Of a stretch of 64,000 bases of DNA, positions 1 to 11,600 are shown in pieces. Source of the stretch: Chrysaora quinquecirrha. Taxonomy: Eukaryota; Cnidaria; Scyphozoa; Semaeostomeae; Pelagiidae. The DNA lies in contig JACTAT010000014.1 in the NCBI GenBank assembly GCA_014526335.1, positions 3,030,840 through 3,094,839 of the forward strand. Reading direction: 5' to 3'. Position numbers and translations under genes: made by a program. The notes beneath the pieces are model-generated. The model did not search any database. It saw nothing but the letters and a program-made list of their open reading frames with translations, and was not told where the DNA came from. Each line of letters starts with the position of its first letter. Position 1 is the stretch's first letter.

Positions 1-7
1 GTAAGTT

Positions 8-337
8 AGGGCGTATTTTTTTGGTCACATTCTGTTTTTGGCAGATCTTCCAAATCTTAGAATGGTAGACTTGGCAGGAAAAAGTTTCCTGTACCAAAGA
101 AACACGATTGCCGAAAACGGTAGGGTTATCAGAACATCCTCGAGCTAAACCGTTCATTTTGAGAGAGAACGAGATTCCTTGCGATGCTTGCGAAACCTTC
201 CAGCTTCGGGGAAAGAAGGTTTCGGAGGCCTACCAAATCTGCCATTTTCGGAAGACGGTACCAAAAAAATAAATTTCGACCCCACCGAAAGAGAAGGCAT
301 CTCCTGAAAACAGAATGTGACCAAAAAAATACGCCCT
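8..337. mobile_element. MITE-like element with perfect terminal inverted repeats
   Basis: The sequence starting AGGGCGTATTTTTTTGG at 8-38 is repeated exactly as its reverse complement at 307-337, giving 31 bp perfect terminal inverted repeats around a 330 bp element. No transposase-like reading frame fits inside. Flanking bases (TTA on the left, TTC on the right if the element starts at GGGCG) leave the target-site duplication unclear. A non-autonomous DNA transposon is the natural reading; the superfamily cannot be assigned. Confidence 0.85.
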
Positions 338-2007
338 TCACTGTCTTTTGCTTGCGACGCTAACTTCAATTTTGACTTCAAACGTTACCTGTTTGTATGT
401 ATGCTTATAGCACGCAGCAGGGTTTAGCCTAGCCTGTGTACCTAAAGTATTAGACTTAAAACTACCGTTTATCATGACAAGCCTTTGATACCCATAGGGG
501 TAGCGTTTTGGGAGAGCTCCGTCTCCCATCATCGGGACATAAGGGCTATTGACCTGAAGCGACATTTTCTTGCTTTTTTCATTCGTTCTCGAAACAAGAT
601 GTCGGATGAAGAGTTTTTCATGCTTTTTTATGATCGTTTTCCATTTGCTGGAGCAAAGCGGCCAGGGCAGAATGCAAAGAATGATCTTGGTATTATTTGC
701 ATATGTTAGAACTTTTACACTTTTACAAATGCAACAAGCGGCATTAAGGTTCTTTATTCAACAATATTCTGAAGAGCTAAAGTCGGAGAACTCAGATTCT
801 TAAATTTAATTCATGTCATTCACTAAATGTCGAAAATAGGCCATTTCAAAATAAATTTAAAATTCAAGTTGATGGTGCATTGAGGGTGAAAGAAAGAAAG
901 AATTCTTCTCAGACGTTACGGTGAACCCTATCAAGTCTGTCATCAGAAGTTGAAATGATTGATAGAGACTATTTCAGGGCATCAGGAATTTATGGTCGGA
1001 ACTGAATAATTAGCAAATGCGCCCCACTGTTTGGTAGAATTTTGGCAGAAAATGTGATTATTCTCCTATTTATTGCTTTGGGCGGATGAAAAGGTGTGAG
1101 GACACCAACCCAACCTGCTAGACCATTTACCCATTTATAAAGCTGGGCAGAAAGAGGCAGATTTCTTAAACAACGACTCGAGCTCAAAAGCAAAGCGTTT
1201 TCAGTTGCTGGCTATTCACTATAAGCCGGGGCTATACATAGCTGGCTATGCACTATAAGCCTATACACTATATCGCTTCAGAAATCTGGTACACATTGAC
1301 GATAAATCTCTGTAAATCCGACAAAATCTTGAATCTTCTTAATATTAGGAATCTATTAAAACCTCATGTTTAGCTGCTTCGAATGTGCAAAATTCTTGAT
1401 TCGCCTGAGCAAGACTATGTGCCTTCGTTCTTTAAAGACATAATCGAAAGTTCCTAAACCTAAAGTCCCTAATCTAAACTCTTCGAGACCAAATGCAGTC
1501 ATTTTTGCATTCATCATGAAATAAATTTTTGCAATGCAACTTTCTGAATATCTAGAAAAATTGAAGAAACCCCTATGTTAATTCAATTCAGCTCAAAGTT
1601 TTCGTTAAAATACAAGTTCACGAAAGTAAAAGCTACTACCAACATACTTGTATTCTACGCGACCCAAGAAAAGCAGAGCTTATCTAGCCTGGGCCGCTAA
1701 ATTAAAGTTTAAAAATGCAATAATATCATTGAAAATACGTTAGTAACTATAACTACTTAGATGACAATAAAGAAAGGGATAATAGCAAGAGTGCAGTAAA
1801 ATTTGAAACTACTCAACATAATATTAAATTTTTCTTTATTTCTCTTTCTTTTTTTTTTCTTTTTTTTTACCAAATCAACAAATAATCTTTTGTAAATCTA
1901 AATAAGTTATTGTTAATCTTTGTAAATCTCAATGAATCCCATCAATCTGATCATATAAAACATAAAGAGATTCATAAGTCCCATAAATCATGTACTCCAT
2001 TTTTCGA
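338..2007. other. Non-coding stretch, no gene recognised
   Basis: No exon with convincing splice sites or conserved protein was seen. A short direct-repeat patch with CACTATAAGCC occurs near 1210-1270, and a dispersed repeat fragment lies at 1640-1715. The upstream DNAJC10 exons (J domain, Trx1, Trxb1) would be expected to the left but were not found here, so they presumably lie outside the window. Confidence 0.5.
1640..1715. repeat. Dispersed repeat fragment (partner at 12060-12125)
   Basis: The segment containing CCCAAGAAAAGCAGAGCTTA followed by TGGGCCGCTA occurs here and again near 12075-12118 with a few mismatches. The second copy is preceded by (CAATT)n and a TTTTTATTCGTAG stretch that looks like a retroposon tail. 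The type of element is unknown. Confidence 0.6.
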
Positions 2008-2378
2008 GGGGTGTATCACTTCTAAAAATGGCGTACGAGGTTTATGGGATTCATAAATCTCTTTGCCTTTTGTGTTGAGATTTATGGGATTTGTTGAGAT
2101 TTGTAAAGATTTATATGGGGATTTCTTCAATTTTTCTGGATATTTTAAAACTTGCCTTTGCAAAAAGGGGTTGTATGATAAATATGAAAATGACCGGACG
2201 TGGTCTCGAAAACTTTTTTCAACTTAAGATTACTTCTTTGAAGAACCCAGGCACTTTTCTTTCCATCGTTGTCTAATTAGATTCAAAAGGTTTGTGGGGT
2301 TTATGAAGATTTATCGTCAAGGTATACGAGATTTATGAAGTGATACACCACTCGCCATTTTTAGAAGTCATACACCCC
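2008..2378. mobile_element. Inverted-repeat element with GATTTATG-rich interior
   Basis: GGGGTGTATCACTTCTAAAA at 2008 reappears in reverse complement at the right end (ending TACACCCC at 2378) with one visible mismatch over about 26 bp. Inside and just to the left, variants of GAGATTTATGGGATT in both orientations recur at least six times. This is a non-autonomous DNA element of about 371 bp; the target duplication was not resolved. Confidence 0.75.
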
Positions 2379-2494
2379 TTGCTTTAACCACTGCGTGGCA
2401 GACTGTACAATTCTAAAGATGATCCCAACAATTTAGCGGAGTTTGTTGTTATTATGTATATCCCACAGTCTGTAAATGTGCCTTTTTCCTACAG

Positions 2495-2626
2495 AATATC
2501 ACCAAAGAAATCGACAGTGGAGATATCGAACCATGGCTAGTAATATTTTTAAGTGGATCTGGCTCTGAATCTGATGATTCCAATCTTGAGCTTAAGAAGA
2601 TATCTGCGTTAGTGCCACATGTTAAG
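2495..2626 (+). CDS. dnajc10: dnajc10 exon: start of Trxb2
   Basis: Forty-four codons in phase 0, between the acceptor CCTACAG and the donor GTTTGG. The peptide includes [15 protein letters not shown] and [14 protein letters not shown], matching the start of the inactive thioredoxin fold before Trx2 in ERdj5: a strand, an acidic loop with no CXXC, then a helix. It is the first recognisable exon of the gene in this window. Confidence 0.85.
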
Positions 2627-5600
2627 GTTTGGTCTTAGATATTTACTATATTTTGATTTCTTGGACATATTACATACACACTCTTTCTATTTTGTTCTTG
2701 GTAATATAACGTATGTGTTGTAGACAAAACGGTACAAAAAAACCACCCATCTCCATGCGTTTTTGGCCCAAGGCATGGAATTCTATGTTGGGATTCTACT
2801 TGACCAAGACTCTACTGTTTTTTGTACACAATTGTTTACAGAAGATTCGTTTCTGTATTTACATCCGTCTTTACTGCTCTGTGTAATATGCTTTTTAAAA
2901 GAGGTCTGGGTCGGCGTGAAATTTTTCTGGAAGATGGCGGAATCTTGAGTGAACGAATCCTTTCCACGTGCAACGACAAGGATTGCGAACGCAGTGGCAG
3001 TGCAGGCAAATTTTCTTTAAATTCATGAATTATAAATAGACGAGAATAAAGGAATCTGCGATAATAAATGATAACCAGCAGAATTGCAGGAATATAAATT
3101 TAAGGAACTCCATAAAAGAAAATACTTGATAAAATGCCTCCTTGAGCAGATAAGCTGGGACTTGAAACCTCTTTTTTCGCTTTTACTCCAATAAAACGTG
3201 AGTTGGAAGCAAGTTTTGCTACACTGCTTCTCCTCAAGTGACTGAAACACAGTTCGTTGCACACGGAGAGAATTCCTTATCTTAAGAAAATGGGCCGAGA
3301 AGACCTCTTTGAAAAGGTTTATTCCAGGCAAAGGTAATGTAATCACGAATTGTGGTCGCATCAAGAGGAAGGATTATAGTCGCACTGCTAAGATTAGCTC
3401 TGGGCTGTTCATTGGTTGCCCGCTAATCTGCACAGAAACACAGAAACCCATACCTTGCAAAGACAGCAAGGGTTCGCGCCTGTATACAAACAGCAATAGC
3501 TCAAAAGATACCTTGTCCCTCTTCTTGTTCTTATCTTGAAACTGTTCTGTTTCTTCTGGCGAATTATTTGTTGTATTAAATCAACAAATTCTTTAACTCT
3601 CCTTTTAGCTCGGCAGCATCAATTGTGCAAACTCCCCAGCTCTATGTCAACAATACTACGTTTCAAAGTTCCCGACCATTGCTTTGTTCAAGCAAGGAGG
3701 TTATGAATGGCACTATGGTAGGAAATTAATATAGTTTTGCTTCTTCAGCTTGATGTTATTGTATATTTTGAATCTTATTTCCCTTGACCAACCTTTGCTT
3801 TACTCTGCTTTACTAACTTTACTTTTGTTTGCTTTGTTCTTTTAACCCTTGTATGCTTTGTTGATACTATACTTTCGGTACAAAAGTATCGCAATGCCTA
3901 TGCCTGTACCAGAATGATAACGAAAAGTGGCCAAAAGCCCTTTCAAGTGCAGTGAAGCCCCTGAGCTGTCACACTTTTGTTATGTAAAATTTTTGCTTAG
4001 ATGTCTTAGGCTACTTTTTGCCGCGATGTTAGGTCTGAAATTGCAATACTGTTTGCCCTGCTTTGCTTTTGTTTACTTTTAACTTTAACTTGCTTTTACT
4101 TTACTTTGTTTCACTAACTAACTAACTAATTCTGCAGCTAACTAACTAACTAACTAACTAACTAGCTAACTAACTTTACTTTACTTTACTAACTAACTAA
4201 CTTAACAAATAATCTAACTAACTAACGAACTAACTAGCTAACTAACTCACTAACTAGCTAACAAACAAACAAACAAACAGACAAACTAAGTAGCTAACTA
4301 ACTGACTGACAAACTAACTAATTATCTAACTAACTAACCAACTTATTAACTAACTTCCTTTCCTTCATTTTCTTTCCTTCTTTTCTTTACTTTCATTTTA
4401 CTTTGCCTTATTTTTTCTTTTTTTTTAATTAACTGTACTTCATTTTCTTATTTGCTTATTTTTTCTTTACCTATTATTATTTACTTATTATTTATTCTCT
4501 TTACTTTTGATCCTCTTGATTCCAATGCGATTTATTTTTCACGTCACATATTTCTTATCTTAGGTCGATTGACAGCGCATGACATCGCCGTGTTTGCACG
4601 TGAAAGTTTCGCTTCAAATGTCCGTGCGTTGACTCCCGACGATTTCCCGCATGTAGCGTCTGGCGAGAGAGAATTATTTCATAGATTTCTTCGCTCCGGT
4701 AAGATAAAGCATCATTTATATCAAGTAATTATATAATGTTTCGTTTTATTTTCAGTCTGGTTTTCTGCTTTCATTTTGTGCTATTACTACCCACTTCCAT
4801 TACCGGTCTGTATATTCAGTTTAGCTGTCATGAATGGCGAACACAAGGATAGATTTTTCCACTAGTGGCATGCAACCATTGATGTTATTTGAACCAAATA
4901 CTGCATGATTAGAGAGCCAATGACGTTTCCACTGAGCTAATGGCCTCAATGAAATCGCTGAGTAACTCTCCAAGTCATACAGCCCTACAGTTTAGCTGAG
5001 CATACGAAGAGTATGCCTGCAGCATTAACTTTTTTACAACCCGGTTTTTAATCTTCTTTAACTATCCATTATTTCAGGGCTCAAACCTTCTTTACGAATT
5101 TTCAGGGCTCAAATTTTCTTACCAATTTTGTACGATTTTGACTTTTGTAGCACTGCTTTAGGATCACAATTTTTAACTGAAACACGCTTTTCTCTTGTTA
5201 GTGGTGCCCACCGTGCATGAAACTGCTTCCTGAATGGCGAAAGGCGGGAAAACAGATTGGAGATAGAGTTGCAAAGTTTGGTACTGTGGACTGCACAACT
5301 CACAGACAACTTTGCCAGCATGTAATCGTCCCTTTACTTTCAATTTTCGTTTTCCTTTCTTTTTTATTTTTGGTTTTTCCTAGCTACCAATGTAAGTTCC
5401 TTTTTCTCTGCGGGACAAGGGGTGGCATAGGGTGCCTAAACCCGTTCAGGAAAACATTCAATTGAAAATAGAAAATTTTGATGATGATGGTACTTAATGG
5501 TCCTAAGTTTTAATAAAATTTTTCCAACTGCTTAGAAGGACTACCTGTTGAATTAAACCTGAATTATAGGTTTAGCACCGAACTTAGGGAGCTTTTCTCT

Positions 5601-8600
5601 TGATTTCAGTAAAGATATAAAATTTCAATACTAGTAGCTAAACTTATTCTCCTGTTTTTTTTCAGTACAACATCAGATCCTATCCGACTTCAGTTTTCTA
5701 CAACAACAGTGAACCCCATTCAATAAGCGGTTTTCATTCTGCTGACGATTTGATCGAATTCGTAGAGGTATGGAAATCTTTATTGCATTGATAGTATTTA
5801 ACCCATTACTTTATAAACGGATTTTTCGCCTAAAATGTATTTGCAGACAGCTACAGAACCTCAACAGTAATGCAGAATAGTCACCTGCTCGCTTATTGTC
5901 CTATCTAAGTTGGAATCTCACCAACCATGATATGCTACTATAGTGAAAGCTATCAATTACCGTGAATTGTAAATTCTGAGACCAGATGATATAAGGGCTA
6001 AAGCCTGATTTCCGTTGAATTGTGGAAGGATCGCTGACCGTCTGCTATCGTTGCTAATCCGTTCTTCCATCTCCCACCTACGGTTTTAGCTGCGTGTTTG
6101 CATGTTTGCTTGCTTTAACCTGCTTACTTGCTTAAGATTGACTTCTTGCTTGCTCCAGCTTGCATGTTCTTGCTTGCTTGTTTGCTTGCTTCAGCTTTTT
6201 TGCTTGCATTAGCTCGCTTGCTTGTTCTAGCTTGCTTGTGCTTGCTTGTTCTAGCTTGCCTGTTCTTGCTTACTTGCTTAAGATTGCCTTCTTGCTTGCT
6301 CTAGCTTGCTTGTTCTTTCTTGCTTGCTTTAGCTTAATTGCTTGCTTACTTTAGCTTGTTTACTTGCTTAAGATTGTCTTCTTGCTTGCTCTAGCTTGCT
6401 TACTTGCTTACTCTAGCTTGCTTGCTTTAGATTTTTGTGCTTTTAGCATTCTACCTTGTTTTAGCTTGCTTGCTTTAGCTCGCTTGCTTGCTTACTTTAG
6501 CTTGCTTGCTTGCTTCGGCTTGCTTCCTTGCTTTAGCTTGCTTGCTTTCATGCTTGCTTGCTTGCTTGCTTGCTTTATTGCTTGCTTTAGCTTGCTTTAG
6601 TTTGCTTTAGCTTGCTTGCTAGCTTGCTTGATTTACCTTGCTTGATTTGGCCTGCTTGTTTTAGCTTTCAAATAGAATTATATCGTGAGTATATTCTCTT
6701 TTTTTTCAAGGATACTCTCAACCCATCTGTTCTGAAAATGACTCCGACTAGTTTTGAGACATTCATTACCAATAAACCCCACGGAGAGATGTGGCTGATC
6801 GATTTCTACGCCCCATGGTGTGGGCCATGCAACCAACTTACACCTGTATATCGGAAACTTGCCAAGGTAATGTGCTTTTGTATTTTGTGGATTTAAACAA
6901 CCTCTCCAGTTTTTTACCAGGTATCTTCAGCGTACTACAAACACTGTTTCTGCAGCCCATGTCAAAATCCGAAATCTGTAAGTTATATGTTGGTCAAACG
7001 ATATTTTAGTAGGAGAGATCCATTGATCTCCAGCGAAGAGGACCTCAAAGGCTCATTTCTGAACCAGGGTTGACTACTACTATAAGGGCTATTTGCAGGC
7101 ATCTTAAAGGTGTTTAAGAGAAACACAAATCCACGAAAATTGATTTTATCTAGGGATGTTGGTGTGCATAACCCACTCTGGACAGCGGATACCACTGTTA
7201 CCCTGCCTTGAGCGAGTCCTAGGCGCTCTTATGCACCTTAGAATATAGTAACCGTTCGCAGAATCAGACGAAATCTTGTCCTTTACTTGTTGCTGATTCA
7301 AGAGGCAGAAGCAGACTTTTGATTTAGTATTACGTATTCTTATTTGCACCTTACAGCGTCTCAAGGGTGATGCTAAGCTTGCGATGGTGGATTGCCAAGA
7401 GCATCAGTATTTCTGTCAAATGCAAGGAGTCAATTCGTATCCTACTATTCGACTTTATCCACCAAACAGCTATGGAGGATCGTATTTCATGTAAGTTTTT
7501 AACCTGTTGCCCTGTTCTATGTATATTTATAAAATAGAACTGTTTGTGGTTAATGGTTAAGTTTGCATCTATGTATATAAGTAAGCTTATAACCTCAGAC
7601 CCTCTCCATGCACAGCAAAAAAGGTAGCTTTGAAATTGGCAATTTCCGGAGAGTGTCTTTCCCGAAAAATGTTTTTTCAAAAACGTAAATAATTAATGTT
7701 TTTGGATTGAAATAATAGGTAGTAATCTAGAAATAAAATGTGACGGGATTTGGATTTCGAGAGGCCATTGTAGCTTCATATTAATCAGAATCATTGAACG
7801 TAAATAAAAAGTATCTGATCGTCGAGCTATAAACGTTTTATTTGTTGTTTAATGATCAGAATACATTGTCCAAAGCCGGGCGCAAACCGTGCCAACATGT
7901 TGGCCAACATCGCGGTCAACAGTTGTTCAACAACACCTATTGTTGGCCAACATGTTGACAAAGTTGGCTTTAGATTTAGGCCTAATAAACAACATGTTGT
8001 TAACGAAAAATGATGGCCAACATTTTCATCAAATTGAGCAAAATTGATATGTTGGTACAGTTTGCTATGTCTCACCAACATGTTGATACAACATTTTCAA
8101 TTTCGGTTGTTGTTTCGGTGACGTTGAAATGGGAAATAGATTTAAGCTGGCCGTTTGAGTCGGATCGGGAGATTTTTCTTCTTCGCCGTCAATTTAGAAG
8201 AGCGAGCAATGAACAAACAGATCATTTGTAGATTACTTCAGCAACCTGAAATATATCAGATGTTGTGATGGTATGGCAAATCGTACCAACATGTTGGCCA
8301 ATTTGCATTCTCCGTCCTAAATCAACTGGATGCCAATGTTTTCAAATCGGCTAAACAAAATTACGGAACAACATCTGCAGAAAGAAAATAACTTTATTAC
8401 GAGTCAGAAGAATTTCTATCCTCTATAGCGTCTGTATACTTGTATAGCGTCTAAGATTTAGAAGTATTCACATCTAGAAAGATGTATAAAATACCTCCAT
8501 CGTTGTTTGAGATAGGACATGCGAGATCTAAAAACGTTATTTGTTTGATAATTGCAGAAGACATCATGGTTGGCGAGACTTGGAAAACTTATATTACTGG

Positions 8601-11600
8601 GCATTCCAACATATGATGTCAGTTGTACAAGAGCTTGACTATTATTCATTCTTTGAACAAGTTATTAACCAAGGGGACGCTTGGATTGTCGATTTCTATG
8701 CACCATGGTGTGGACCATGTACTCGCTTTGCTCCTGTCTTCGAGAAAATTGGGCAGGTAACTACGTTAATGGATGTTGGTTCAAAGGCCCTGCTCAAACG
8801 ATCAAACATTGCTAGTCAAACATTTGAAATTTGCTTACAAGCATGATTGACCGTTTGGCCACATCGCAAAACATTGCTTGACGCTTCTGCTTCCCCTTAT
8901 AAAGCTGTGGTACAAGAAATTATCACCGGAGAGTTGTTAAGCCCTGGCCAAACGGTCAAACATTGTTGATCCAACATTTGAAATTTGCTTGTAAAGAAAA
9001 ATGTTTGACGATTTGGCCACGTCCAAAAACATTGCTCCTCCAGCATTTTCAACACCATCACGCCACAAATGTTGCTAATTTTTGTTTGTCAAGCAATGTT
9101 TGATCGTTTGGCCACCTTTCCAACATTGCTAGTAAAACATTTCTTTTGTATTTGATAAACTGCAACAACTTGCAACATTTCATCACTTAGTAACATTTCT
9201 TAGCAACAAGGCGTTCGTGCTTTTGCATTACCAATAGCATCGTTGTTGGAAAGCAATGTTTTTGGACGTGATCAAACGGTGAAACATGTGTTGTAAAGCA
9301 AATTTGAAATGTTAGACCAACAATGTTTGATCGTTTGGCCAGGGTCTAATAGGCCCTAAGAGAAGAGACCTTTCAACTTTGGTACGGATTCCTGCTGTAT
9401 TTCATATGCTATTGGGTCTAAACTCAACTGTTTCCTTTATCGTTGTTGGAAAGCAATGTTTTTGGACGTGATCAAACGGTGAAACATGTGTTGTAAAGCA
9501 AATTTGAAATGTTAGACCAACAATGTTTGATCGCTTGGCCAGGGTCTAATAGGCCCTAAGAGAAGAGACCTTCCAACTTTGGTACGGATTCCTGCTGTAT
9601 TTCATATGCTATTGGGTCTAAACTCAACTGTTTCCTTTATCGTGGTGCTATTTCTTATAACCTTTTTTCTTCGAATAAGTGCCTTTTTTCTTTTTTCTTT
9701 TGATTAGGCTTCCCATTAAGTTGGTCCCCAACACTCCTTTGATAGGTTATGTGCTAGCTCCTAGCATAGCTCCTAATGGGGGGAATCAAGGAACACCTCT
9801 TGCTAGTACTGCAAAGCTAAGTTTCTATGTAAGGTTGGTACCTGGCCTAAGGTACCGAAACGCATGCAGTTAGGCTCATGTCGCCTGAGCACAAATTAGT
9901 ATTCGGCCTATATGAATAATTTCACCAGCCACCCCATTCTCCAATGCCAGACGCTTTTCGCTCTTATTGGAGTTCATCAGTGACATGTATGAGAATCGAA
10001 CCGGGGTTTATTGCGTGAGAAGCGCAAGTGCTAATCACACGACCACCGGAGCTTGGCTGACTGGTGAGTAACTACGTGAGTAGATAACTTACGATGATAA
10101 CTCACTCAGTTACTCACCAGTCAGCCCAGCTCCGGTGGTCGTGCGATTAGCACTTGTAAAACTAAGTTTAATCAGAACGTTACTTTATTCATTACACTCA
10201 TTTTTTTTATAAGAAACTATGCTAAATCTTCGTACCAGAGTTTCTTAACTTGCACCCCAATTATGGTACGAAAAGTTTCTAAGCAAGTTTCTTAACATAA
10301 AAACCTAATTTTCCTTCATATACCGTTGTTTCTTTATTTTCTATCACTGCCAAACATGAGTTGGATATAGAGAAGCAAAAATAAATGCAAATTTCATTGC
10401 AAACAGCTAAAATATCTTATTAAATGTAACCAAACTGAACTAGGAACAAAACCAAACATGTTAGAAGCTAATGTTCTCTTACAATAGCATAATCTCTACA
10501 CTGTTAATGTCTTCAAATGTTATGTAATCATCTGTATCATCGTCATAGACGAGGGACTGAAGTGTGGCAGTTGTTTTTCTCGTTAAGAAAAATATAAAAG
10601 TTTCTTAACTTTTTTGGTTCACACAAAATCTCCTACCAAAGTTTCTTAAGTTTTGAAAATCTGTCCCTACGGTTTCTTATAAACGGTTTCTTATAAAAAA
10701 AAATGAGTGTACTTTTCAAATAATTGCTTCTCTTCGAGACGAAAGTTCGAATAAGCGCCCGGGCGGTTAAACGAGCAAATATAGTACTACCTATGTTGAA
10801 AAGTTCTATTTAACCGTAATTTCCTTATCTTCTCATTTTTAGCGTCTTTCAAGTACTATCAAAACTGCAAAGGTTGACTGTGAACAGCATTACAATTTAT
10901 GCAGAGAAGTCGGCATCCGTTCCTATCCAACACTTCGATTCTTCCCTGGGGCATTTCAAGAAGGAATGAGCCAGGTAAGGTTGCTTTGTAGAGTTAGAGA
11001 GATAGAGTAAATATGATGAATGACCCATGCAAACCTTTTCTTTATTATTCTTAATAATATGTTACCCTATTTAACTATGTGAAGCAATAAACCCCTCCTA
11101 ACGTATGATAAGTTTTGTGGTCTCTGTGGCGCAGTGGTTAGCGTGCTGGACACACAACGATAATGTTGTGGGTTCGAGCCACGGTCTTTCCACTTGTTAT
11201 TGCAAGCTGAGATAACAACCTTGGGCAAGTTGTTAACACAAATGTGCCTCTATCTACCCAGGTGTTTAAATGGGTATCTGGTCAGTATTTATGAGCACCG
11301 TGTGTGGCTGGACCCTGCTATATGCTATATGCATCCAGACCAGGGTAAAGTGTACGTTGACTACGTTTAGCCAATCCTACCCAAACTGTAGACTTATTAC
11401 CTTCCTCCCACTCTTTCGGAAACAGCGTCTAACAACTACAACAACATACAGCTGTTTCCTCAGAGTGGAAAAATTGCAATAGTAGGCATATCGTAGTTGG
11501 AGCGGGGTGATGGAGTGTGGAGGAGCGTAGACTACGACGAATGTAATAAGTCTACCCCAACAGTAGCCAACATGCAAAAAGAAATTTGGCGAAATGTTGG

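Noticed and set aside
6160..6600. Leu/Ala/Cys-rich frames resembling membrane segments
   Set aside because: They come from the CTTG simple repeat in an intron.
11121..11190. Possible functional tRNA gene
   Set aside because: A and B boxes are present, but the acceptor stem does not close and a SINE body follows.
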